NCBI GenBank assembly: GCA_900473185.1
Contig: UCKU01000006.1
Coordinates: forward strand, 221,258 to 285,257
Direction: 5' to 3'
DNA from: Hyphomicrobiales bacterium
GTDB taxonomy: Bacteria > Pseudomonadota > Alphaproteobacteria > Rhizobiales > Rhizobiaceae
DNA: 64,000 nt
How positions within the stretch are numbered: the first letter of the stretch is position 1; every line of letters starts with the position of its first letter. This document shows positions 35,535 to 45,017 of this stretch, in pieces. Under the pieces are notes generated by a model. The model was not told where the DNA came from and did no database searches. It saw nothing but the letters and a program-made list of their open reading frames with translations. The position numbers were made by a program, and so were the translations under genes.

Positions 35535-35652
35535 CTAAAAGCTCAGTGCGTCGCGCTCAAAGATGGTCAAAGGTTCCGCTTCGTCTTTGTCTATAAGTGC
35601 TGAGTATCCGCACCACGTCGGCGGCCAGGATTGCAGACAATTTGCGCTCCAT
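35535..35652 (-). pseudogene. 5' remnant of a class III adenylate/guanylate cyclase gene
   Basis: From ATG at 35652 the minus strand reads MERKLSAILAADVVR, the typical start of rhizobial class III cyclases. The continuation YSALIDKDEA appears in another frame after a one-base insertion near 35603, and a further shift follows. The fragment ends at about 35535. Only about 35 residues of the gene remain, so it is a dead remnant. Confidence 0.65.
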
Positions 35653-36151
35653 GTCTTGGCTCCCAACATGAACTCCGCGCTACAAATCGTATATGATTTT
35701 ACCGCATGTTTCACGCGCGTCTGAATAGTCGCCCCCGAGGAGCGGAGTTGCGTATCCACCGAAGCGCGGTGGTGTTCCAAGCCTTCAAAGCCTCGTTTCA
35801 CTCGAATCGATGCCAACTCATCTGATCCGCCATTGGATCAGCAAAAGCGTCACACCCAATAGCAGCAAAAATGAGTAAGAGCCAAATCTCCGATGGAAAT
35901 GCCGGGTCAGTTCCTAGTGCAAATCAACAGATTAGCTATACTTTACAATTCCTTCTTAAGGGACATAGTGCAGCAGGAGATGGCCGAGTGCTGGTGGCTG
36001 AAAGTTGGCGAAATCGACTTGGCCGAGCGTCCAAGGAAGTGCACGTGAACACGAAAACCTACGAGCGCGTCAGTGGCATAAACTACGCCGTGGGCGCAAA
36101 CAGTTGCTCAGGCCGTAGCTTGCCCAATTTATTCTTGCTTGGAGATATCCG
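35653..36151. other. Gene-free stretch of about 500 bp
   Basis: It follows the cyclase remnant. One 94-codon plus-strand frame at 35871 has no ribosome site or family resemblance and crosses the start of the next gene. The area probably carries the promoter of the gene at 36152. Confidence 0.45.
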
Positions 36152-37081
36152 TTGAGTTTCATATCGACCGCAATGCGCTCCGCCACGAATGCGCCGACGG
36201 TTTTGACTATCGAAGCCATTGTGGAAAATCGCCTTTATGCGCTCGCCCTGAGGGATGCGGCGCTGAAGCTCATTGCGATGCACGATGCCGCGCCTCGTAT
36301 CGTCCGCTATACCGCAGATATGAAGCGATGGTTGCTGACGCAGTCAATTCTGGCTTTTCATTTTCAGCGTGTCACGTCGCCGTCTCATCCGGGCCTTACG
36401 GCCGCCAAACTGAACGCCCTCATCGCTGAGAGTGACGTTGCTTCCAAGAACACGGCGTTCGCACATCTCGCAGAGATGCGCAACTACGGTCTCTTGGTTG
36501 ATACTCATGAAAGCGGGGACAGGCGTGTTCGCCAGCTCAGAATTTCCGAAACTGCCGAAACCTTGATCCGCGAATGGTTCGACGAACATTTGAAATCACT
36601 CGACATGCTCGATCGGGGCACACGATTCTCACGATCATCGGCCGATCGGCGCCTGCTCTGGTATGCGCAGCCAAGAATGTCCCAGAGCCTCTTTCACGAT
36701 CCAAACTGGACCAGCCCTCCGCAGACGGTGGACGCTTTCGTCCGAACTGCTTCCGGCAGCAACATCCTGCATGACCTGATGTCTCGCTTACCCCCGGAAA
36801 GGGAACTGGAGCCGCGCATGCCTATTGGTCCTTTGCGCATCGGAGAATTCTTCAAGCGCTACGCCATCTCCCGGACCCATGCGCGGCGCCTTTTCGATCG
36901 CGCTCACTTGCTTGGCACTTGTGGATGGGAGCCCTCCAGCAACAGCGGTGATTTCTGGCTTGGGGCAGAGCTGATCCGCGACTATCGACATTGGCAGGCT
37001 GTGAAGTTTGCCGCAATCGACGAAGCGTTCGAATGGGCCTACTGTCACGCACCCGAGCCAACTAATGAGCAACAGGGTTGA
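36152..37081 (+). CDS. Probable winged-helix transcriptional regulator, unknown family
   Basis: The protein has 309 aa. The start is TTG at 36152 with GGAG 7 bp upstream. Residues about 85-150 look like a winged helix (LTAAKLNALIAESDVASKNTAFAHLAEMRNYGL, then a basic wing GDRRVRQLRIS). A second helix-turn-helix-like part lies near 230-260 (GEFFKRYAISRTHARRLFDRAHL). There is no signal peptide or membrane segment. Codon use is less GC-biased than in its neighbours, hinting at transfer. I do not recognise a named family. Confidence 0.6.
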   Translation: MSFISTAMRSATNAPTVLTIEAIVENRLYALALRDAALKLIAMHDAAPRIVRYTADMKRWLLTQSILAFHFQRVTSPSHPGLTAAKLNALIAESDVASKNTAFAHLAEMRNYGLLVDTHESGDRRVRQLRISETAETLIREWFDEHLKSLDMLDRGTRFSRSSADRRLLWYAQPRMSQSLFHDPNWTSPPQTVDAFVRTASGSNILHDLMSRLPPERELEPRMPIGPLRIGEFFKRYAISRTHARRLFDRAHLLGTCGWEPSSNSGDFWLGAELIRDYRHWQAVKFAAIDEAFEWAYCHAPEPTNEQQG

Positions 37082-37249
37082 GCTCTTGGCGCCGCAGCGC
37101 AAGACATGGTGGGCTTACATCAACCTCGTGCCCGCAAACTACCCGCTCAGCCAGAACAGACCTTGGAGCAAATCCGCCTCGACAACGAACACAGATCACC
37201 AGCCGGCCGCACCAGCGATCATGCGATATCGATGGTGTCATCGGTGGCG

Positions 37250-37490
37250 GTGCTTTGATATGCATTCGGATATCGGGATATTTGTGGGCAATACGCGCAG
37301 GGAACGCCGGCAGCACGCCGATGGTGGCGGGACAGACGGCGCCGATCGCAATCTTCCGCGTCTTGCCGGCAATTGAGCGGGCAATCTTGATCGACATGTC
37401 CACCTCGCTCAAGATCCTGGCCGCGCGCTGATGGAGGGCGGCCTCTGACCGGCAACCGGCCAGGCCGAGTTCCTTCCGCCCGATGGCCTC
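37250..37490 (-). pseudogene. LysR regulator remnant
   Basis: The minus strand reads a LysR-like linker and start of the effector domain (ALHQRAARILSEVD, then IAIGAVCPATIGVLPAFPARIAHKYPDIRM). The DNA-binding first 60 residues are largely missing, and the frame runs into unrelated sequence after the strand at about 37255. The remnant lies directly downstream of the siderophore reductase gene. The sequence from 37082 to 37250 shows no gene. Confidence 0.55.
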
Positions 37491-37513
37491 AGCACCGCCA
37501 ACCGGCAGACGTC

Positions 37514-38578
37514 TTATTCGGCCTCGCGCTCCCAATACCAAGCCACATACATATTCTTCCTGTCATGCCTTCGTGCCTTCAGGAACGTCCGCATGGCGCG
37601 TACATCTTCCTTTTCGCAGGCAAACCAGACGAAGACATCACCCTCGGTGGCGGCAATGGCTTGTTTGGCTTCTTCCAGCAGAATGTCCTTGGCGCCGTCT
37701 GCGTAATAGCGCCGATGCAGCCAGCGCACGTCAAGTGAACCCGCCGAGAAGAGTAGCTGCTCCTCCATTTCGTCAGCGACCTCGATAATTGCCTGCAGGC
37801 GCGTCCCTGCCGGCACTTCCTCGGCGATGCGGGCGATCGCAGGCAGCGCGCTCTCATCGCCTGCAAGCAGGATGGATTTCGCCGCCGGCAGATGGCCGCC
37901 GCCGGGACCGAGCAGTGCGACCTGCTGAACGGGCTCGGCGTCACGGGCGAAATCGGCGCCGGGCGTTTTGATGCCGGGTGTCGGATGCTGCAGGAAATCG
38001 ATCCAGAGTTCGCGCTTTTCAACATCGACAAAACGGATGGTGTAGACGCGCACCAGAAGTTCGTCTTCGCCTTCGGGCCAGGCGACACGGCCGTCGGCAC
38101 GCAGACCCGGCCAGACCGGCGCCCTGCCCTTCGGCGGCACGAGCAGACGGACATGCATGTCGCCGCCGATGAAAGGCGTCACGTCGGCGCAGGCGAATTT
38201 CACCCGGCGCATATGCGGCGTGACATCCTTGGCCGAAACTACCGTGACCTCATGGATATTCGGCAGGACGGCAAGCGCTGCCGGATCAGACCAGGTGAGT
38301 TGAAGCGGGTCTGATCCGGCAAAGTAGAACAGATGTTCTGCCAGCATGGTGCGGCTCATCTGCAGCGCCTTTTCCGAGGGGCAGGAAAGCTCGATCATGA
38401 GCGTCTTGTCCCGAACGCGGATTTCGGCCGTGCCCACCTTGCTCGTCAGAAGTGCGAGATCGGCGCTGCGCTGCACTTCGGCATGTTCGACGAAATGCTC
38501 GCAGATTTCGCCGAGCATGGCAGCGGCGTCCCTTGGAAGGGCAACACCGGAGAGCTTGAATTCCTGCGCCGTCGTCAT
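37514..38578 (-). CDS. Siderophore-interacting protein (ferric-siderophore reductase), with N-terminal DUF2218-type domain
   Basis: The protein has 354 aa. Residues 1-100 form a small DUF2218-like domain (LGEICEHFVEHAEV, then FYFAGSD). Residues 110-350 are the ViuB-type flavin reductase: HMRRVKFA, RVYTIR (FAD), LLGPGGGHLPAAKSILLAGDESALPAIARI, FVWFACEKEDVRAMR and the C-terminal YVAWYWERE. It frees iron from imported ferric siderophores in the cytoplasm. The ATG at 38578 overlaps the stop of the ATPase gene (ATGA). It is the last gene of the five-gene uptake operon. Confidence 0.9.
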   Translation of the reverse strand: MTTAQEFKLSGVALPRDAAAMLGEICEHFVEHAEVQRSADLALLTSKVGTAEIRVRDKTLMIELSCPSEKALQMSRTMLAEHLFYFAGSDPLQLTWSDPAALAVLPNIHEVTVVSAKDVTPHMRRVKFACADVTPFIGGDMHVRLLVPPKGRAPVWPGLRADGRVAWPEGEDELLVRVYTIRFVDVEKRELWIDFLQHPTPGIKTPGADFARDAEPVQQVALLGPGGGHLPAAKSILLAGDESALPAIARIAEEVPAGTRLQAIIEVADEMEEQLLFSAGSLDVRWLHRRYYADGAKDILLEEAKQAIAATEGDVFVWFACEKEDVRAMRTFLKARRHDRKNMYVAWYWEREAE

Positions 38579-39417
38579 CTGTTCTCCTTGTGGAATGCCT
38601 GTTGCGCCGCGTCCCCGCCCGCCGCCATCCGGTGGCGTCCGATCGGCAGCATGATCGGGCGGCCGGATGTGGGATCGGTGATAATGCGGCTCTCGAGACC
38701 GAAGACATGCCGCATATTGTGCTCTGTCAGCACCTCTTGCGGCGTCCCGGACACGTGCACGCGGCCCTCCGTCATGGCGACGAGATGGTCGGAATAACGT
38801 GCTGCAAGATTGAGGTCGTGCAGCACCATGACGACGGTCGTGCCGCGCTGATGGTTGAGATCGGTCAGGAGATCGAGCACCTCGACCTGATGGCTGATAT
38901 CGAGAAAGGTCGTCGGCTCGTCGAGCAGCAGAATTTCCGTCTGCTGGGCGAGCGCCATGGCGATCCAGACCCGCTGGCGCTGACCGCCGGAGAGCTCGTC
39001 GACGGGCCGCTCGGCGAGATCGGCAGTCTTGGTCGCGTTGAGTGCAGCATCAACAGCCTCGTCATCCCGACGCGTCCAGCGCGAAAACAGGCTGTGGTGC
39101 GGATGGCGCCCGCGGCTGACGAGATCGGCAACGGTGATGCCTTCGGGCGCGATCGGCGATTGCGGCAGAAGCCCGAGTGTCCGGGCAAGCTCGCGTGGCG
39201 GCGTGCGGTGGATCGACTTGCCGTCGAGCAGGACCTGCCCTTCGCGCGGCGAAAGCAGCCGCGACATCGAACGCAGCAGCGTGGACTTGCCGCAGGCATT
39301 GGCGCCGACGATGACGGTGATCTTGCCGGGCGGCACGGCGAGATCGAGCCCGTGCAGGATCTCGTCTTCGCCATAACCGGCCGAAAGGCCCGTGGCTGCC
39401 AGGGTGTGGATGGTCAT
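38575..39417 (-). CDS. Ferric-siderophore ABC transporter ATPase (FecE/FepC type)
   Basis: The protein has 280 aa. It has Walker A GANACGKST near residue 37, a Q-loop LLPQSPIAPEGITV, the signature LSGGQRQR, Walker B LLLDEPTTFLDISHQ and the switch His in VLHDLNLA, as in FepC/FhuC. It serves the two permeases encoded upstream. Overlaps of ATGA on both sides indicate translational coupling. Confidence 0.92.
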   Translation of the reverse strand: MTIHTLAATGLSAGYGEDEILHGLDLAVPPGKITVIVGANACGKSTLLRSMSRLLSPREGQVLLDGKSIHRTPPRELARTLGLLPQSPIAPEGITVADLVSRGRHPHHSLFSRWTRRDDEAVDAALNATKTADLAERPVDELSGGQRQRVWIAMALAQQTEILLLDEPTTFLDISHQVEVLDLLTDLNHQRGTTVVMVLHDLNLAARYSDHLVAMTEGRVHVSGTPQEVLTEHNMRHVFGLESRIITDPTSGRPIMLPIGRHRMAAGGDAAQQAFHKENR

Positions 39418-40454
39418 AACGAGCCTCCTGTCCGGTTGACGCGCACGATCAGGAATAGGAGGTAGGGAGCGCCCAGCGCACCGGTGACGACGCCGACCGG
39501 ATAGCGGCTCGGCAACAGAAATTGGCCGGCATAGTCGCCTGCCAGCACCAGCACGGCGCCGACAAGGGCTGCAGCAATGAGGATAGAGCCGTGTCTGCCG
39601 ACGATGCGGGCCGCAATCGGCCCCGACAGGAAGGCGACGAAGGCGATCGGGCCCGTCACCGCTGTCGCCGAAGCGATCATACCGACGGCTGCAACGATGA
39701 CCACGATACGGGTGCGTGACACGCCGACGCCAAGGGCAGCCGCCGTGTCATCGCCAAGCCGCAGCGCCTCCAAGTCACGCGCACGGCTGAGAAGCAGTCC
39801 ACCGAAGACGACGAGCGCCAAAAGCAGTGGTGCGGCCTGGCCAAGCTGGGCACCGTTGACGCTGCCCGTCAACCAGCGGATCGCCTCCTGCAGGCTCCAT
39901 GCCGGCGCCTGCGACAGGATATAGGCAATGACACATTCCAACATGGCCGAGACGCCGATGCCGACCAGGATGAGCCGCGTGCCGGCGACCCCATTTCGAA
40001 ATGAAAGCCCGTAAACGAGCAACGCCACGCCGAGCCCGGCAATGACGGCAACGACGGAAACGACCGGCCCCTTCAGCGACAGAACGACGATCACAAAGAC
40101 GGCGGCTGCACTCGCTCCCGAACTGATCCCGATAATATCGGGACTTGCGAGCGGATTGCGCAGCATGATCTGGAAGGCGACGCCGCCAAGCCCGAAGCTC
40201 AGCCCTGCGAGAGCCGCAAGCGCGGCCCGCGGCAGCCGCAGCTGACCGACGGTGAAAGCCGCACCCTGCACATTTTCGCCGAGCAGCACCCTGAATACGT
40301 CTTCAGGCGGCGTGAAGGACTGGCCGAGTGACAGCGTGAGCGCAAAAAGTGCAACAACAAAGGAGAGCAGCAGGACGACCACGAGCCTGTGCCAGCGCGT
40401 CCGACGTCGGCGGTTATCGACGATGCGGTCAAGGGAAGATGCTGTCATCGTCAC
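39414..40454 (-). CDS. Ferric-siderophore ABC permease (FecCD family), second subunit
   Basis: The protein has 346 aa with about ten membrane helices and FecCD motifs: LRLPRAALAALAGLSFGLGGVAFQ, RNPLASPDIIGISSGA near residue 105 and GPIAFVAFLSGPIAARIVG near 270. The start is GTG at 40454, overlapping the upstream stop (GTGA); an ATG two codons later is also possible. Confidence 0.92.
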   Translation of the reverse strand: MTMTASSLDRIVDNRRRRTRWHRLVVVLLLSFVVALFALTLSLGQSFTPPEDVFRVLLGENVQGAAFTVGQLRLPRAALAALAGLSFGLGGVAFQIMLRNPLASPDIIGISSGASAAAVFVIVVLSLKGPVVSVVAVIAGLGVALLVYGLSFRNGVAGTRLILVGIGVSAMLECVIAYILSQAPAWSLQEAIRWLTGSVNGAQLGQAAPLLLALVVFGGLLLSRARDLEALRLGDDTAAALGVGVSRTRIVVIVAAVGMIASATAVTGPIAFVAFLSGPIAARIVGRHGSILIAAALVGAVLVLAGDYAGQFLLPSRYPVGVVTGALGAPYLLFLIVRVNRTGGSL

Positions 40455-41494
40455 AACTCGCGCACCCGTTGACGCCTAACAATGGCGATGAAGAATGGCG
40501 CACCGATCAATGCCGTGACGATGCCGACATCGAGCTCGGCGGGTCTGGCGACGATGCGTCCGACGACATCACCTGCAAGCAACAGGCAAGCGCCACCAAT
40601 CGCCGAGAAAGGCAGAAGCCAGCGGTGATCGACCCCGACCAGCAAGCGGCAAAGGTGCGGCACCACCAGGCCCAGGAACCCGATCGGGCCGCAGACCGCG
40701 GTCGTCGCGCCACAAAGCAGGATGGCGCCGAGTGCCGCGATACCGCGGGCGAGTGCCACACGTTCGCCAAGCCCCGCCGCCAGCTCGTCGCCGAGTGCAA
40801 GCGAATTGAGCTTACGCGCCGAAAGCAAACTGATGAGGAAGCCGGCTGCGAGAAAGGGCAGGACGGGCAGGATGCGTTCGAATGTCGCCCCGCCGACACC
40901 GCCGATCTGCCAGGAGCGGATGCCGCCGGCAATATCATTGCGCGGCAGCACGACGGCAATGACCATCGACGCAAAAGCGACCGACGCCGCCGCCCCCGCA
41001 AGCGCCAGTTTCAACGGCGTCGCCCCGCCGCGCCCGAGCGAGCCGATCGTATAGACGAAGAGCGCTGAGCACGCGGCTCCGATGAGCGCCGTCCAGATAT
41101 AGGCTTCATTTGAGGAAATATCGAACCAGGCAACCGCGACAACGACAGCAAGCGATGCCCCCATATTGACGCCCAGAATACCGGGATCGGCAAGCGGATT
41201 GCGCGTCACGCCCTGCATGATCGCGCCAGCAAGCCCGAGTGCGGCGCCGGCTATGACGGCAAGCAGCGTACGGGGCATGCGAACCGTCACCGCCGCCTGG
41301 CCGATATTGTCGGCATGTCCGGCGAGCGCCGCGGAAATATCGACCCAGTCTACGTCACGGGTGCCGACAGTGACCGAGAGCGCACAGAGACAGACAAGCG
41401 CAACGGTTAGGCCGAGAAGCCAGAGTCTGCGCGCCGGGTTCGATCGGGCGGTCGCGGGCGGCCTGGATGATGATTTTGGGCGATGCACGATCAT
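40451..41494 (-). CDS. Ferric-siderophore ABC permease (FecCD family), first subunit
   Basis: The protein has 347 aa with about ten helices: VRMPRTLLAVIAGAALGLAGAIMQG, RNPLADPGILGVNMGAS near residue 98 and GPIGFLGLVVPHLCRLLVG near 268. It forms a heterodimer with the second permease. The ATG at 41494 overlaps the binding-protein stop (ATGA). Confidence 0.92.
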   Translation of the reverse strand: MIVHRPKSSSRPPATARSNPARRLWLLGLTVALVCLCALSVTVGTRDVDWVDISAALAGHADNIGQAAVTVRMPRTLLAVIAGAALGLAGAIMQGVTRNPLADPGILGVNMGASLAVVVAVAWFDISSNEAYIWTALIGAACSALFVYTIGSLGRGGATPLKLALAGAAASVAFASMVIAVVLPRNDIAGGIRSWQIGGVGGATFERILPVLPFLAAGFLISLLSARKLNSLALGDELAAGLGERVALARGIAALGAILLCGATTAVCGPIGFLGLVVPHLCRLLVGVDHRWLLPFSAIGGACLLLAGDVVGRIVARPAELDVGIVTALIGAPFFIAIVRRQRVREL

Positions 41495-42507
41495 TGGGGC
41501 TTGCTGGGAGACTTTCCGGCTGCATCTGCGAGAAGCGCCACGTAATCCTTGAGCACCCAGGAGATCGATAGCGGCGTCGGATTGGCGGCCGTGCCGATCG
41601 GATTGCGGCCGAGTGTTACCAGCGCGCGCCTGGAGACGGCCGGCATTCTCGCCGTCAGCGGGTTCTTTTCCAGCGCTTCGAGCAGTTGCTGGTTTCCGTA
41701 GGTGACGACGATATCGACGTCATCGAAGGAATCGATACGCTCGGCGCTGACCGAGCCGGCGAATTTGCCTGGTGCAGATGCCTCAACGACGCTCTTTGGA
41801 GATGTCAGCCCGAGGTCGGCGAAGAATTTCACGCGCGTATCGTTGGTCGTATAGAAATTGACCGTGCTGAGATCGGTCGCATCGAGATGGGTGATGAACA
41901 TTGCCGACTTGCCATCGAGCTCGGGATGAGCGGCGACCGTTTCCGCTATTTCGCCCTCGATCGTTTTGATCAGCGCCTCGCCTTCTGCCGCCATGCCGAG
42001 CCCTGCGCTGTCGAGGCGGATCATCTCGCGCCAGTCGGTCGACCACGGCGCCTCCGGATAGGCAACGACCGGGGCAATCTGGCTCAGCGTGTCGTAATCG
42101 GATTGGCTGAGGCCGGAATAGGCAGCCAAGATCACATCGGGCCTGGTCGCTGCGACCGCCTCGAAATCGATGCCGTCGCCTTCATCGAAGAGAACCGGCT
42201 TATCGGCATGCAATTCCCTGAGCCTGTCAGCCACCCAGGGCAGCAGCCCATCACCATCATCATCGCCGAAATTGGCAGCCGCAAAACCGACGGGCACGAT
42301 GCCGAGCGCCAGCGGTACTTCATGATTGGCCCATGCGACCGTCGCGACCCGCTCCGGCTTCCTAGTGATAACGGTCGTGCCGAAAGCATGCTTGATGGTG
42401 ATGGGATAGGACGTGCTCTCATCCGCCCGGCTGACGCCGGCCGCCACGGCAATGATCCAGATACAGGTCAGCGCCGCTTTCGTAGCGGCAAGCAAAAAGC
42501 GCAGCAT
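41491..42507 (-). CDS. Iron-siderophore ABC transporter substrate-binding protein
   Basis: The protein has 338 aa and is periplasmic. The signal peptide is about residues 1-28. The cluster-A helical-backbone fold is shown by RKPERVATVAWANHEVPLALGI near residue 50, FEAVAATRPDVILAAYSGLSQSDYDTL near 115-140 and DDVDIVVTYG near 260. It is the first gene of the uptake operon, with the RirA-type box 27 bp upstream of its start codon and the TonB receptor gene diverging. Confidence 0.9.
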   Translation of the reverse strand: MLRFLLAATKAALTCIWIIAVAAGVSRADESTSYPITIKHAFGTTVITRKPERVATVAWANHEVPLALGIVPVGFAAANFGDDDGDGLLPWVADRLRELHADKPVLFDEGDGIDFEAVAATRPDVILAAYSGLSQSDYDTLSQIAPVVAYPEAPWSTDWREMIRLDSAGLGMAAEGEALIKTIEGEIAETVAAHPELDGKSAMFITHLDATDLSTVNFYTTNDTRVKFFADLGLTSPKSVVEASAPGKFAGSVSAERIDSFDDVDIVVTYGNQQLLEALEKNPLTARMPAVSRRALVTLGRNPIGTAANPTPLSISWVLKDYVALLADAAGKSPSKPQ

Positions 42508-42837
42508 CGTGCGAACTCGGCCAGTTTTTAAGTTGACCTCTACTTTCAGGTTAATCTACCTGCGTCAACGGTGATGCCGCAGCCAAAGGACCATAGCGTT
42601 GAGATTTCCGTGGGATCGTACAAAACGCCGGAAATTTACAATACTGGACAACGGCGCTCAAGTTAGTAGCCATCGCAGGGGACATCGAGCCAACCATCGC
42701 AGCCGCCGCTCCGGGAGGAATTCTCCCGCTCGTTTCGGCTGCCGGTACGCCGTTCGCAGCGATCCTCAAACCGGCATCCCATTCGGCACCCCAGGCCGAA
42801 GGGCCGTCATGGCGACACCAAATTCTGGAACGTGAAC
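42508..42837. other. Divergent promoter region of the siderophore genes
   Basis: This 330-bp region lies between the binding protein (minus) and the TonB receptor (plus). It holds the iron box at 42534-42548; the rest has no open frame of note. Confidence 0.55.
42534..42548. promoter_or_regulatory. Iron-responsive (IRO/RirA-type) box TGA-N9-TCA
   Basis: TGA-CCTCTACTT-TCA matches the RirA operator pattern exactly and is embedded in a larger imperfect repeat TTGACCT (42533-42539)/AGGTTAA (42548-42554). It lies just upstream of the binding-protein gene, where repression under iron sufficiency would be expected. Confidence 0.55.
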
Positions 42838-44967
42838 ATGGACATCATAAAAACAGGCGCTCATTCGCGACAGGCCCTCCTGCGCACCCGGGATGCGGTC
42901 CTTTTGGGATGCACCGCGCTTGTCGCCCTCTCGCCTGGCATGGTGCTCGCTCAGGAGAGCGGAAATTCGAATACTGTCACCAATCTCGAGCCCATCGTCA
43001 TTTACGGCAGTGGCCTCGATACCGACAATGACTCGAAATCGATCGTCGCGACCAAGACCATCAGCGGCAACGGCATGGCGACGGATATTCTCGACACGCC
43101 GGCCTCCGTCTCCGTCATCACCTCAAAGGAAATCCAGGAGCGCGGCGCACAGGATACCGAGCAGGTTCTGCAATATACGTCTGGCGTCACCACCGACTTC
43201 TACGGCTCGGACGACCGCTTCGACTATTTCAAGATTCGCGGCTTCGACGCCTATACCTATCGCGACGGCCTGACGCTTGGTGACCCCTTCGGCGGCATCC
43301 GGGAAGAGTCCTTTGCCTTCGAGCGCGTCGAAGTGCTGAAGGGTGCCAACTCCACGACTTTCGGCGTTTCCGATCCCGGCGGCGCGGTCAATTTCGTGAC
43401 CAAGAGACCGAAGAGCGAACGCTTCGGCCAAGCCTATGCGACGGGCGGTTCCTTCGACCACCGCGAAACCGGTGTCGATTTTGGCGACAACATCACCGAA
43501 GACGACACATTCTCCTACCGCATCACCGGCAAATTCAAGCGCGCCGACGCGGAATATGACTATTCCCAGGACGACGAGAACTTCATCATGGGCGGCCTCA
43601 CCTGGCGCCCGAGCGCCGATACCAATCTGACCGTGGTCTTCGACCATCTGGACAAGGATGGCGTGCCGGGCAGTGGCGGCCAACCGGTGGGTTCGGACTT
43701 TGCGAGAAGCCGCTTCTTCGGCGAGCCGGACTACAATTATCGCGACGTCAACAGAAACTCGGTCAGCGTCATGTTCGACCATGATTTCGGCGAGGGGCTG
43801 ACGTTCAGCTCGAACGCCCGCTACAGCGACGCCAAGAGCAATTTCGGCTACGCCTATATTGCCTCGACGCCGACGAATGGATCGACCATCGCCGAGCGTG
43901 CTTTCTTCGGCAACGAACAGGCAGCCGAAAACTTCATCATCGACGCCCGCCTGCAATATGACACGAGCTTCGAAGACATCGACAGCCGCAGCCTCGTCGG
44001 CCTGCAATATAACAACCTGCAATCCGACAATGACAGCTTCTACGGGCCGGCCCCGAGCATCGACTGGACGAACCCCATCTATACCGGCGCGCCGGCCTCG
44101 GTTCCGCTTTACCAGAGCCTGAGCAACGACCAGAAAACGACAGGGCTCTACCTGCAGCAGGACCTGACCTTCTTCGACCGGCTGACGGCCTCGGTCGGCC
44201 TGCGCAACGACTGGATGGACCTCAGCCAGTTGGACAATCTTTCCAACTCGACCACCAGTGCCGACCTCAGCGAATTCACCAAGCGTGCCGCCCTCTCCTA
44301 CAAGATCACCGATCAGGTCGCGACCTATGTCAGCTACGCGGAATCGGCACTCCCACCCTCGCTGACAGTCGATCCCGAGCGCGGCGAACAATGGGAAGTG
44401 GGTGTCAAATATCGGCCCGACGAATTCCCGGCGCTCTTCAGCGCAGCCGTCTATGATCTCACCAAGAACAATATCACCCGCACCAATCCGGCGACCGGCT
44501 TCCAGGAGACGATCGGTGAGGTCCGCGTGCGCGGCATCGATCTCGAAGCCAAGGCTGAAGTCACCGACAATATCAGCCTGACGGCCGCCTATTCCTACAT
44601 GATGTCCGACATCGTCGAGAACGGCACGCTCGGCAATGAGGGCAACGAAATGTCCTTCGTGCCCAATCACATCGCCTCGCTCTGGGTAAACTACGGACTT
44701 CCCGGCAACGGCTTTCTCGGCGACATGAATTTCGGTCTCGGCGCGCGTTATACCGGTGCCTACTACTTCAACGACGCCAATACCCAGTCGACGGGCAGCA
44801 GCATCGTCTTCGACGCGGCGTTTAACTACAAGATCCAGGAAAACACATCCTTCGATGTGAATGTCACCAACCTCTTCGACGAGAAACATGTCGCCTATGG
44901 CGGCTTCGGTGCGGATTTCTACAATCCGGGCCGGGCAATCTACGCAACTCTGCGCCAGACCTGGTAG
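42838..44967 (+). CDS. TonB-dependent siderophore receptor
   Basis: This outer-membrane protein has 709 aa from the ATG at 42838 (a GTG two codons earlier is possible). The signal peptide is long, about residues 1-38, ending near MVLAQ. A TonB-box-like region (LEPIVIYG) and the plug domain (TPASVSVITSKEIQERGAQDTEQVLQYTSGV) follow, then the 22-strand barrel with many aromatic strand ends. The C-terminus is ATLRQTW with the aromatic terminal residue needed for assembly. It belongs to the FhuA/FoxA hydroxamate type by size and plug pattern. It is divergent from the ABC operon. Confidence 0.93.
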   Translation: MDIIKTGAHSRQALLRTRDAVLLGCTALVALSPGMVLAQESGNSNTVTNLEPIVIYGSGLDTDNDSKSIVATKTISGNGMATDILDTPASVSVITSKEIQERGAQDTEQVLQYTSGVTTDFYGSDDRFDYFKIRGFDAYTYRDGLTLGDPFGGIREESFAFERVEVLKGANSTTFGVSDPGGAVNFVTKRPKSERFGQAYATGGSFDHRETGVDFGDNITEDDTFSYRITGKFKRADAEYDYSQDDENFIMGGLTWRPSADTNLTVVFDHLDKDGVPGSGGQPVGSDFARSRFFGEPDYNYRDVNRNSVSVMFDHDFGEGLTFSSNARYSDAKSNFGYAYIASTPTNGSTIAERAFFGNEQAAENFIIDARLQYDTSFEDIDSRSLVGLQYNNLQSDNDSFYGPAPSIDWTNPIYTGAPASVPLYQSLSNDQKTTGLYLQQDLTFFDRLTASVGLRNDWMDLSQLDNLSNSTTSADLSEFTKRAALSYKITDQVATYVSYAESALPPSLTVDPERGEQWEVGVKYRPDEFPALFSAAVYDLTKNNITRTNPATGFQETIGEVRVRGIDLEAKAEVTDNISLTAAYSYMMSDIVENGTLGNEGNEMSFVPNHIASLWVNYGLPGNGFLGDMNFGLGARYTGAYYFNDANTQSTGSSIVFDAAFNYKIQENTSFDVNVTNLFDEKHVAYGGFGADFYNPGRAIYATLRQTW

Positions 44968-44974
44968 ACGGCCG

Positions 44975-45001
44975 ATCCCGTCCGCATCCTTGCGGGCGGG
45001 A
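44975..45001 (+). terminator. Terminator-like hairpin after the TonB receptor gene
   Basis: TCCCGTCCGC-ATCCTT-GCGGGCGGGA forms a 10-bp stem with one mismatch right after the receptor stop codon, between converging genes. The T run is weak (CAGTTTA). Confidence 0.5.
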
Positions 45002-45017
45002 CAGTTTATGCGAGACG

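Noticed and set aside
35871..36155. 94-codon plus-strand frame before the unknown regulator
   Set aside because: No ribosome site or domain, and it runs over the start of the next gene, which has a good ribosome site.
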